Part shown: piece by piece, positions 1 through 5,679 of the stretch
Layout of the letters: each line of letters begins with the position of its first letter
Position numbering within the stretch: position 1 is the stretch's first letter
DNA from: JAJVID01 sp035275805
Lineage (GTDB): Bacteria; Acidobacteriota; Blastocatellia; RBC074
Assembly: GCA_035275805.1 (NCBI GenBank)
Contig: DATEMG010000218.1
Location: 1 to 8,694, forward strand
Length of the DNA stretch: 8,694 nt
Direction: 5' to 3'
Translations under genes and position numbers: made by a program
The notes under the pieces: model-generated
Database searches by the model: none
Told to the model about the DNA's origin: nothing
The model's input: the letters and a program-made list of their open reading frames with translations, nothing else

Positions 1-374
1 GCGCGCTGTTTGTGGATGACGAAGCCGATGCGCGTGAGCTTATAGCCATGATGCTCGCGCATGGCGGCGCGGAGGTGCGGACTGCGGTCTCCGCGCCGGA
101 GGCCCTGGCCGTCTGCGACGAATGGCGGCCCGACGTTCTCATCTCCGACATCGGCCTGCCGGGGGAAGACGGCTACACGCTGATGAAGAAATTGCGCGCG
201 CGGGAGAGCGAACGCGGCGGGCATATTCCGGCCATCGCTCTCACGGCTTATGGGCGTCGGGAAGATCGTTTGCGCGCCCTCTCCGTCGGCTACGAGCGCT
301 ATATCCCCAAGCCGGTTGAGCCGGCGGAGCTGCTGACTGTAGTGGCGAGTCTGGCCAATCGAAGCGGAAAGTAA
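1..374 (+). CDS. Response-regulator receiver domain, C-terminal part of a larger protein (5' partial)
   Basis: The reading frame is open from the left edge (codons in phase with base 3), and the residues just before the first GTG read A-L-F, so the gene starts outside the window. The visible part is a complete CheY-like receiver domain: the acidic pair in VDDE near the start, the phospho-acceptor Asp in SDIGLPGEDGY (codon 147-149), the conserved Thr in ALTAYG, and the Lys in IPKPVEP. It stops about 15 residues after the last helix with no output domain. This arrangement is typical of a hybrid sensor histidine kinase or a PAS/CheB/CheR-type kinase whose receiver is the last domain. The domain would accept phosphate from a kinase domain, possibly in the same chain. 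A stand-alone receiver starting at or just before the window edge cannot be excluded. No terminator hairpin was seen in the 70 bases after the stop. Confidence 0.88.
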   Translation, partial: ALFVDDEADARELIAMMLAHGGAEVRTAVSAPEALAVCDEWRPDVLISDIGLPGEDGYTLMKKLRARESERGGHIPAIALTAYGRREDRLRALSVGYERYIPKPVEPAELLTVVASLANRSGK

Positions 375-446
375 GAGGGATTCAAAGGAAGCTCTACTTG
401 AAACAGGCAAAGATCACCTATAAAAAGATGAATAGTACTTTAAGAA

Positions 447-872
447 CTACTCCTCTGCGGTCTGGTAATCTGTAACCACACAGGCGTCAGCGCCTAGACT
501 CCGAGCCATCATCTTCAACAGCCACTCCTCTGCGGTCTTGTAATCTGTAAACACACAGGCATTAACACCTCGATTCCGAGCCACCATCTCCGCAAACTTT
601 TCCGGTTCGAGTTTATCTTCCGAGACAACGACTGCGACTTTTATCCCGTGGCGGTTGAAGAGTTTTGCTCCTTCCCCTTGCTCATACATATCTACAGTGG
701 AGATTTTTGTCTTAGCTTGGGTACAATCAATAAGAAGTTTATTGTTATTAGTGCGAATACATTGTTCCGCGATTTGTTCAAAGTAAAGCAAAGCCTCTTC
801 TGCCTTGCCCTCTCCGGTAAATCTAGCAAGCATGTAACCTGACGCATTTTCCATTTGCAGTTCAATACTCAT
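447..872 (-). CDS. SpoIIAA/STAS-like protein with duplicated C-terminus
   Basis: The product is 141 residues from the start chosen here (MSIELQMENASGYML). Its strand-helix pattern, with an early beta pair, KLLIDCTQ, a lone VAVVV strand, and a final ARNRG..VFTDY..AEEWL block, resembles the small SpoIIAA-like/STAS-SEC14 fold proteins found in several copies in soil bacteria. The function of that group is poorly known; partner binding is only presumed. Residues 96-117 are repeated at 121-141 (ACVFTDYKTAEEW against ACVVTDYQTAEE), so one 25-codon unit is duplicated in tandem. The second copy ends at TAG exactly where the first has TGG (Trp). Read through, the frame would add ten residues (FLKYYSSFYR) before TGA at 414-416. 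The gene is markedly AT-rich (20 of 60 bases are G/C at 841-900), unlike its neighbours, suggesting transfer. An alternative ATG at 903-905 adds 11 residues and has a GAGG 4 bases upstream. The family-like N-terminus favours 872. Confidence 0.72.
   Translation of the reverse strand: MSIELQMENASGYMLARFTGEGKAEEALLYFEQIAEQCIRTNNNKLLIDCTQAKTKISTVDMYEQGEGAKLFNRHGIKVAVVVSEDKLEPEKFAEMVARNRGVNACVFTDYKTAEEWLLKMMARSLGADACVVTDYQTAEE
449..589. repeat. 75-bp tandem duplication inside the SpoIIAA-like gene
   Basis: Bases 449-514 and 524-589 are direct copies with a 75-bp period. I count 57 of 66 positions identical. The period is exactly 25 codons, so the reading frame is kept. The copies have diverged by mostly third-position or conservative changes, so the duplication is not recent. 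Confidence 0.9.
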
Positions 873-907
873 AAACAATATAACTCTGCAATTACTATGC
901 CCCATGA

Positions 908-1247
908 AGCCTCATTGAGATATTGTCGTCCGGCCTCTACCCGAAGTTCTACAAGATTCTCCGACGCGCATGCAAAGAGTTGAAGATCCCCCTAGGGGAA
1001 AAACATCGAAGACGGCCTGATCCTTCACACCGCGCGCATCACCGTCACGACCAGACTAGTTGAGGCCGGGTTGGACTATGACACGATCGGGATGATTACG
1101 GGACACAAGGCCAAGGAGCTGATCGCCCATTACTCACACAAACACCCTCAGTCGGTGGCGCGGGTCGCGGGGGCGCTCGAACAAATCAGCGTTCGCCGTG
1201 ACTCGGACTCTCAGAAGTCATGGCCTAAGTGGACAAATTGTGGATAA
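908..1247 (+). pseudogene. Tyrosine recombinase (phage-type integrase) remnant, truncated and frameshifted
   Basis: Two frames together read as the catalytic C-terminus of a tyrosine recombinase. The frame from about 908 gives YPKFYKILRRACKELKIPLG. The text then continues one frame over from about 1004 as NIEDGLILHTARITVTTRLV, followed by EAGLDYDTIGMITGHKAKEL and IAHYSHKHPQSVARV, ending at TAA 1245-1247. The box II H..R pair (codons 1026 and 1035), the box III GH (1101-1106) and the nucleophile Tyr in HYSH (1131-1133) are visible. The box I Arg, the beta-hairpin Lys and the N-terminal DNA-binding domain are missing. The join falls in the run GGGGAAAAA (995-1003), where one extra base explains the shift; a stop (TAG 993-995) precedes the second frame. 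The gene points at the 3' end of the tRNA-Leu 38 bp downstream, the usual geometry for an element integrated at a tRNA. Confidence 0.75.
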
Positions 1248-1284
1248 GTGAAAAACTAGATGCTGAGGCTAAAGGCATAATTAA

Positions 1285-1368
<84 letters not shown>

Positions 1369-1406
1369 GTCGGAAGTGGGCATACTACTGAGCGGGGTTG
1401 AGACTG

Positions 1407-1973
1407 TCAAGCAACCGCGCTTTTTAATCCGAGTTCTTCTTGAATCTCGCGTAGCGCGGCGATGACGAACGCGCAATGCTCATCGAAGCTCAGGCCGAGT
1501 TCTTCGGCGCCGCCCCACAGGTCGTTGCGGTTGACCGTGCGGGCGAAGGCTTTGTCCTTGATCCGCTTCTTGACCGACGAGACTTCCAGGGTGTCGAAAC
1601 TCTTGTCGGGGCGGACCAGGGCGCAGGCCGTCAAGAACCCGCACAGCTCGTCGGTCGCGAATATCGCGTGTTCCATGAGGCTTTCGCGTTTGACGCCAGT
1701 GTAATCGGCGTGCGAGAGGATGGCGCGGATCACGTCTTCGGGATAACCGCGCTCGCGCAGGACTTCTGAGCCGAGCTGTGGGTGGCGCTGATCCGGGTAA
1801 CGTTCGTAATCGAAATCGTGGAGCATTCCAACGATCCCCCATTTCTCTTCGTCCTCGCCGTATTTGCGGGCGTAAGTCCGCATGGCGTGTTCGACGGCGC
1901 GCGCATGTTTACGAAGGCTGTCGCCCTCGGTCCATTCGCACAACAGGTTCCAGGCTTCTTCGCGTGTCGACAT
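1407..1973 (-). CDS. HD-domain metal-dependent phosphohydrolase (COG2316-like)
   Basis: The product has 188 residues from the ATG at 1971-1973, supported by a GAGGAGA Shine-Dalgarno about 9-10 bases upstream. A longer in-frame ATG at 2102 runs through an inverted repeat and is rejected. HD-superfamily signatures occur in order: H23, the H52-D53 pair in GMLHDFDYE, H88 in ILSHADYTG, and D108 in FATDELCGF. These residues bind the metal ion(s) used to hydrolyse phosphate esters. The tail (ALVRPDK, SVKKRIKDKAFARTVNR, EELGLS) matches a compact family of predicted HD hydrolases widespread in bacteria, whose substrate is not established; a nucleotide or phosphorylated metabolite is plausible. No signal peptide is present, so it should be cytoplasmic. 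The family assignment is firm and the substrate is unknown. The tRNA-Leu follows 38 bp downstream on the same strand. Confidence 0.88.
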   Translation of the reverse strand: MSTREEAWNLLCEWTEGDSLRKHARAVEHAMRTYARKYGEDEEKWGIVGMLHDFDYERYPDQRHPQLGSEVLRERGYPEDVIRAILSHADYTGVKRESLMEHAIFATDELCGFLTACALVRPDKSFDTLEVSSVKKRIKDKAFARTVNRNDLWGGAEELGLSFDEHCAFVIAALREIQEELGLKSAVA

Positions 1974-1990
1974 TCGTTTTGGTCTCCTCG

Positions 1991-2077
1991 GAAAAACATC
2001 CACGAAGTTACACGAAGAAAACACAAAGGAAAAGAAACACCTTCGCATTACTTCGCGCGGCTTCGTGGATGTTTTTC
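1991..2077. repeat. MITE-like inverted repeat abutting the HD gene's ribosome-binding site
   Basis: The left arm 1991-2007 (GAAAAACATCCACGAAG) is a perfect 17-base inverted match of 2061-2077. The pairing continues imperfectly inward to 2017 and 2051 (CACGAAG facing CTTCGCG, with transitions), giving arms of about 27 bases around a loop of about 33 bases. CACGAAG recurs at 2001 and 2011. The repeat begins one base after the Shine-Dalgarno block of the HD gene (1983-1990 on the minus strand), so the hairpin would sit in that gene's 5' leader. I saw no target-site duplication. Confidence 0.85.
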
Positions 2078-2185
2078 TACATTGATTCTTTCGGCGGGGC
2101 AAGAGGATAAATGGACGCCGATTCGTGTTATATTCAGCGCCGGCTTGGCCCCCCCCTGATTAAATGTCTACGAGGAGATGCCCTT

Positions 2186-4165
2186 ATGAATCGGCGCCGT
2201 TTGTTTCAAGCTCTGTCATTGTCTTTCGGATTATTGCTAGCCGCTTCGATCCTGACTCCGCAAGGCGGCGCTCAAGACGGGATTCAGTTTGAGATGCCGC
2301 GAGACGACGTCAAGAAAAAAGCGGTGAAACCCGCCGCGGCCAGTCCGGCGACTGTCGAAGTGTTGAACGGCAAGTCGGCCAGGATCGATTCGATCGTCGA
2401 CGGCGACGCCGTGAAGCTGAAAATTACTTTGGAAAAAGCTGTCGAGCTGGCCTATGTCGCTTCGTTCAAGTTCGCCGACGACGAGCGCCAGATCGACAAA
2501 TGCATCATCGCCCCCGGCGCTCAGAGTTGCGAAACAAAGCTCGCGCCCGCGTGGGGCTGGTATTGGGGCAAAGACGGCAAGGGGAAGACCGAGCGCGAGA
2601 TTCGCGCCGAATCTGGCGACAGGGAATTGTCCGCGGTGATCAATTTTTCAGGGACTGTGAAACTGCGCGTCTCCGCGCGCCCTGTAGTGTTTGTTCATGG
2701 CCTGGCGTCGAACGCCGCCGGGTGGGCAGGGTACACAAAGCAGGACGGCTATCTGGCGGCCATGGGCTTGCGCGGCTTCGCGGTCGGCGACGGGCAGGCC
2801 GAGGGAGAGATGTCCCTGGGCGACCCGTCGCAGCCGCTCAAACGGACGAAGACGATCGCGCAGAACGCAGAAGAGATTGCTCGCTACGTCGGGGGAGTCA
2901 AACGCGCGACCGGGGCCCAGACTGTAGATCTGGTGGCGCATGGCATGGGCGGCCTTGTCTCACGTTATTACCTTGAGCGCCTGATGGGAGACCGCGACGT
3001 GGCGCAACTGATCCTGCTGGGTCCGCCGTACGGCGGGACGGGTTGCGCCAATCTCCCGGCGTCGCTCGGAATCTATCTGCCGGCGACGCTGGAACTGCGC
3101 CCGGCGTATCTGTCCGAAGTCTTCAGCCGCCAGAACACGCGCCGCCACAACGTTCCCTTCCATTTGCTGGCAGGCGCCCCGATCTCCGAACCGCTCAAAG
3201 CCCCCTGCGCGGCGCCGCCGAACGACCCGGTAGCGAGCCGTCCGAGCGTCGCCGCCATCGCTGCGCCGACCTCAGAGTCGTCGCTTCCCCAGGCCGACCT
3301 GACCGGATCGGAGCGAAACTTCAAAGACTTCGTCGCGCCGCGCCTGATAAGCCTGCTAAGACGGGCCGGAGAATTTCCCGACGAGCCTGCTCCGGCGCCT
3401 CCCACTTCGAGCGCGACGCCGGAGCAGTTCACGAAGATATTCACCGGTCACGTCAACGCCGGCAGCAGCCGCGAAGTCGTCATCTACCTCGACAAATTGT
3501 CGGCGGCCAGTTTCCTGCTCTATGACACGACCCGCTCGCTTGCGGTCACAGTTCGCAGCGCGAATGGCAATGTCATCAACCTTAGCCACGACGTGGATGG
3601 CTTTGTCGAAGGCAAGGACCCGGCGGCGCTCTTCACGCTCGGTTATGGGTTCAGCAATCCGGCGTCTGGCGAATGGAAAGTTACCTTGCGTGCGACCGAG
3701 CGTACACCCGGAAGAGGCGCCGATTACGCGTTCGCGGCCAAAGTCGCCGGCGGCCCGACACTCCGGGCGCTGGCAGATCGATCGGTCACGACGCCCGGTC
3801 AACCGATCACGATCTCAAGCGCTCTGGAATTCGCAGGACGCCCTCTGGCCGGGGCGGCCATTCAGGCCCTGATCCATCGCATCGACGGCGGAACCGAAGA
3901 AATCAATTTCACGGACGACGGCGATAAAAAACGCGCTGTGTGGGTTCCGAAGGAATCCGGAGTCTACGCCGTCGATGTCGTCGCGCGAGGCACGACGCCT
4001 GACGGCTTGCAAGTCGAGCGCGCCGATTCCCTTTATTTCGAGGTCCAACCCGCCCCCCCGGGCGTGCCATTGGTTCTGACGCTGATGATCATCGCCACGA
4101 TAACATTGGTCACGGTGGCCATTTTCGGGCTAATGAACCGGCGCAAGGCAAAACAATCCTGGTAG
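2186..4165 (+). CDS. Secreted, membrane-anchored alpha/beta-hydrolase (lipase-like) protein with degraded catalytic residues
   Basis: The product has 659 residues. The start at 2186 follows a GAGGAG Shine-Dalgarno 8 bases upstream and opens a signal peptide (MNRRRLFQALSLSFGLLLAA). Residues about 90-165 form a beta-rich region. An alpha/beta-hydrolase domain spans about 166-410: VVFVHGLASNAAGW (oxyanion HG at 171-172), then VDLVAHGMGGLVSRYYLE. That motif is the lipase nucleophile elbow, but Gly253 (GGC 2942-2944) replaces the Ser of G/A-H-S-M-G-G. No His occurs between residues 326 and 422, where lipases keep the catalytic His (GSERNFKDF in its place). After a Pro/Ser linker come two Ig-like or pre-peptidase-like beta domains (about 413-625). 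The C-terminal membrane helix (627-650) ends in a basic tail (NRRKAKQSW). The protein should be displayed outside the inner membrane. Without Ser and His it is probably a binding or structural relative of lipases; active esterase function is not supported. Confidence 0.8.
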   Translation: MNRRRLFQALSLSFGLLLAASILTPQGGAQDGIQFEMPRDDVKKKAVKPAAASPATVEVLNGKSARIDSIVDGDAVKLKITLEKAVELAYVASFKFADDERQIDKCIIAPGAQSCETKLAPAWGWYWGKDGKGKTEREIRAESGDRELSAVINFSGTVKLRVSARPVVFVHGLASNAAGWAGYTKQDGYLAAMGLRGFAVGDGQAEGEMSLGDPSQPLKRTKTIAQNAEEIARYVGGVKRATGAQTVDLVAHGMGGLVSRYYLERLMGDRDVAQLILLGPPYGGTGCANLPASLGIYLPATLELRPAYLSEVFSRQNTRRHNVPFHLLAGAPISEPLKAPCAAPPNDPVASRPSVAAIAAPTSESSLPQADLTGSERNFKDFVAPRLISLLRRAGEFPDEPAPAPPTSSATPEQFTKIFTGHVNAGSSREVVIYLDKLSAASFLLYDTTRSLAVTVRSANGNVINLSHDVDGFVEGKDPAALFTLGYGFSNPASGEWKVTLRATERTPGRGADYAFAAKVAGGPTLRALADRSVTTPGQPITISSALEFAGRPLAGAAIQALIHRIDGGTEEINFTDDGDKKRAVWVPKESGVYAVDVVARGTTPDGLQVERADSLYFEVQPAPPGVPLVLTLMIIATITLVTVAIFGLMNRRKAKQSW

Positions 4166-4204
4166 ATCGCTCTTGATAATGAGACTTAGAGGCCTGATGA
4201 GCCT

Positions 4205-4210
4205 TATAAT
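4205..4210 (+). promoter_or_regulatory. Candidate -10 box (TATAAT) for the transaldolase gene
   Basis: TTATAAT in the 209-bp gap upstream of the transaldolase matches the consensus -10 exactly. No good -35 lies 16-18 bases upstream; TTGATA at 4173-4178 is 26 bases away, which is too far. If used, the leader would be about 160 nt and would contain the palindrome GCACGAGTCGTGC (4241-4253) and the tandem-repeat hairpin at 4273-4350. Confidence 0.3.
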
Positions 4211-4272
4211 TACCATTCATGACGCCCCCAGGGATTTTCCGCACGAGTCGTGCCCTGAAACAATGAAAATAT

Positions 4273-4350
4273 GGGGAGTGGGGAATGGGGAGTAGGGAGT
4301 GGGGAATGGGAAATAACTTCCCAACTCCCCATTCCCTACTCCCTACTCCC
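4273..4350. repeat. Heptamer tandem-repeat hairpin upstream of the transaldolase gene
   Basis: Five G-rich heptads (GGGGAGT, GGGGAAT, GGGGAGT, AGGGAGT, GGGGAAT) at 4273-4307 are followed by complementary heptads (CCCAACT, CCCCATT, CCCTACT, CCCTACT) from 4320. Arms 4288-4310 and 4328-4350 pair over 23 bases with one mismatch, around the loop AAATAACTTCCCAACTC. Other pairing registers are possible because the units repeat. The structure ends 11 bases before the transaldolase Shine-Dalgarno (4362-4367). Confidence 0.88.
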
Positions 4351-4374
4351 GAAATTCTTCTGAGGAGTAAAAAA

Positions 4375-5028
4375 ATGAAGTTCTTTGTCGATACCGCAAA
4401 TTTAAAAGAGATACGTGAAGCTGCGAGTCTGGGCATACTCGACGGCGTGACCACGAATCCATCGCTCATCGCCAAAGAGGGCAACGTGGATTTCAAGGAG
4501 CACATTCAGAAAATCTGCGAAATCCTCAATTGGGAAGGCGCTTCGGTCAGCGCCGAGGTTGTTGCCACCGAATACGACGGCATGATCGCCGAAGGCCGCG
4601 AGTTGGCGAAAATCCACCCGAATGTATACGTCAAACTGCCGATGACCAAAGCCGGATTGCAGGCCACGCACACGCTTTCGAAAGAAGGCATCCGCATCAA
4701 CCAGACGCTGATCTTCAACGCCACTCAGGCGCTGATGTCGGCGAAAGCAGGATCGACCTTCGTCAGCCCGTTCGTCGGCCGCCTGGACGACATCGGCCAC
4801 GAAGGCATGGGATTGATTGGGGAGATTCGGGAAATTTACGACAACTACGGATTTAACACGCAGATTCTGGCGGCCAGTCTCCGCCATACACTGCACGTGA
4901 TCGAATCGGCGCGGCTCGGCGCGGACATCGCCACCATGCCGTTCAAGGTGATGGAACAGTTGCTCAAACACCCACTGACCGACATCGGCCTTGCCAATTT
5001 CCTTAAGGATTGGGAGAAGATCAAATAG
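4375..5028 (+). CDS. tal: Transaldolase, small single-domain type (FSA/TalC/MipB family)
   Basis: The product has 217 residues, the usual length of the compact FSA/TalC family. The ATG at 4375 follows GAGGAG with 7 bases spacing; the longer frame runs through the repeat hairpin and is rejected. The family pattern is present throughout: FVDTAN at the start, DGVTTNPSLIAKEG, VSAEV, and VYVKLPMT with the Schiff-base Lys at K87. TLIFNATQALMSAKAG and SPFVGRLDDIG follow. The enzyme moves a dihydroxyacetone unit between sugar phosphates in the non-oxidative pentose phosphate pathway, in the cytoplasm. Residue F133 (SPF) aligns with E. coli FSA Tyr131. Phe there is the transaldolase-type residue, and Tyr is linked to fructose-6-phosphate aldolase activity, so transaldolase is the better call although automatic names often say fructose-6-phosphate aldolase. 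The gene appears monocistronic, lying between two repeat hairpins. Confidence 0.95.
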   Translation: MKFFVDTANLKEIREAASLGILDGVTTNPSLIAKEGNVDFKEHIQKICEILNWEGASVSAEVVATEYDGMIAEGRELAKIHPNVYVKLPMTKAGLQATHTLSKEGIRINQTLIFNATQALMSAKAGSTFVSPFVGRLDDIGHEGMGLIGEIREIYDNYGFNTQILAASLRHTLHVIESARLGADIATMPFKVMEQLLKHPLTDIGLANFLKDWEKIK

Positions 5029-5035
5029 TAGAATT

Positions 5036-5111
5036 GGCGACTGGGCGACTGGGCGACTGGGCGACAAGAAATATCTTTCGCCTTGTCGCCCTGTCGCCCT
5101 GTCGCCCGGTC
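5036..5111. repeat. Octamer tandem-repeat hairpin between convergent genes
   Basis: GGGCGACT repeats with an 8-base period on the left (5036-5065) and face CGCCCTGT repeats on the right. Arms 5039-5068 and 5082-5111 pair over about 30 bases with two T/T mismatches and one G/T pair, around the loop AAATATCTTTCGC. It starts 8 bases after the transaldolase stop and ends 10 bases before the stop of the opposing EF-hand gene, so it could serve as a two-way terminator or mRNA end-protector. No U-tract follows, so it is not a canonical intrinsic terminator. Confidence 0.88.
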
Positions 5112-5120
5112 CCTGTGCCT

Positions 5121-5543
5121 TTATTTGCGGGTCACGCGGCCGCCGCGAAGCTCTTCTTTCGTGATCGCGCCGTCGCCGTTGGCGTCGAGGCGGTCGAATC
5201 GTTTCGGATTGCCCTTCCATTCGTCGCGGGAAATTTGTCCGTCGTTGTTCGCGTCCATTTTATTAATGCGACCGGCCTGACGGCGCGCGGCGGCGCCGAA
5301 CTCTTCGCGCGTAACCGAGCCGTCGCCGTTCTTGTCAATCCTGCCGAAGGCTTCCGGTTTTCCCTTCCACTCGTCGCGCGAAACCGCGCCGTCGTTGTTA
5401 ATGTCCAGGCGCTTCATCCGCCTTTCTCCGTCAGGTCCTCCGCGCTGGCGAGGGCCGGGGCGACCTTGCGGGGCTTGCGCTAAGACCATAATCGAGGCCA
5501 GATGGGCGAATACACAGGCTGTGAAGATCAAAAGTCTTTTCAT
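5121..5543 (-). CDS. Secreted EF-hand (calmodulin-like) calcium-binding protein
   Basis: The product has 140 residues. The start is taken at the ATG 5541-5543 because the Shine-Dalgarno GGAGGG (5552-5557) is 8 bases away; an ATG two codons earlier is only 2 bases from it. A signal peptide (MKRLLIFTACVFAHLASIMV, then LAQA) is followed by a Gly/Pro/Arg-rich spacer. Four canonical 12-residue EF-hand loops occur in two pairs: D47-E58 (DINNDGAVSRDE), D70-E81 (DKNGDGSVTREE), D97-E108 (DANNDGQISRDE) and D120-E131 (DANGDGAITKEE). All keep Asp at positions 1 and 5, Gly at 6 and Glu at 12, so calcium binding is likely. The two pairs are near copies (DEWKG.P..F.R.D in both), 50 residues apart, showing an internal duplication. 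It is probably periplasmic; its role is unknown. Confidence 0.87.
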   Translation of the reverse strand: MKRLLIFTACVFAHLASIMVLAQAPQGRPGPRQRGGPDGERRMKRLDINNDGAVSRDEWKGKPEAFGRIDKNGDGSVTREEFGAAARRQAGRINKMDANNDGQISRDEWKGNPKRFDRLDANGDGAITKEELRGGRVTRK

Positions 5544-5679
5544 TAACATTTCCCTCCATTGGTGTTGATGTTTTACTGTCTAATTAAATGATGTATCGTT
5601 CCTTAATTTGTTAGAGGGGTTGGGGCGTCTAAAAGCCGAAAATAATTTAAGACGTCACAGATGCACGGAAAGGAAAACC

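Noticed and set aside
989..998. CCCCTAGGGG palindrome as an operator or att core
   Set aside because: It is a single 10-bp palindrome inside the integrase remnant's coding text (IPLG codons), with no second copy seen.
1974..2102. N-terminal extension of the HD-domain protein from the ATG at 2102
   Set aside because: The extra 43 residues are translated from the inverted repeat, look non-proteinaceous, and a good Shine-Dalgarno marks the ATG at 1973.
2111..2185. Upstream start for the lipase-like protein
   Set aside because: The 25 extra residues would bury the signal peptide, and the GAGGAG at 2172-2177 clearly serves the ATG at 2186.
4241..4253. GCACGAGTCGTGC palindrome as a regulator site
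   Set aside because: It occurs once, is short, matches no operator I can name, and no regulator gene is nearby. It is mentioned only within the promoter entry.
4273..5111. CRISPR array
   Set aside because: The repeats are 7-8 bases long, contiguous and without spacers, and they form simple inverted hairpins.
4402..5220. Open frame (272 codons) on the minus strand opposite the transaldolase
   Set aside because: The transaldolase frame is unmistakable. The antisense text is low-complexity, runs through the octamer repeat hairpin and has no convincing start site.
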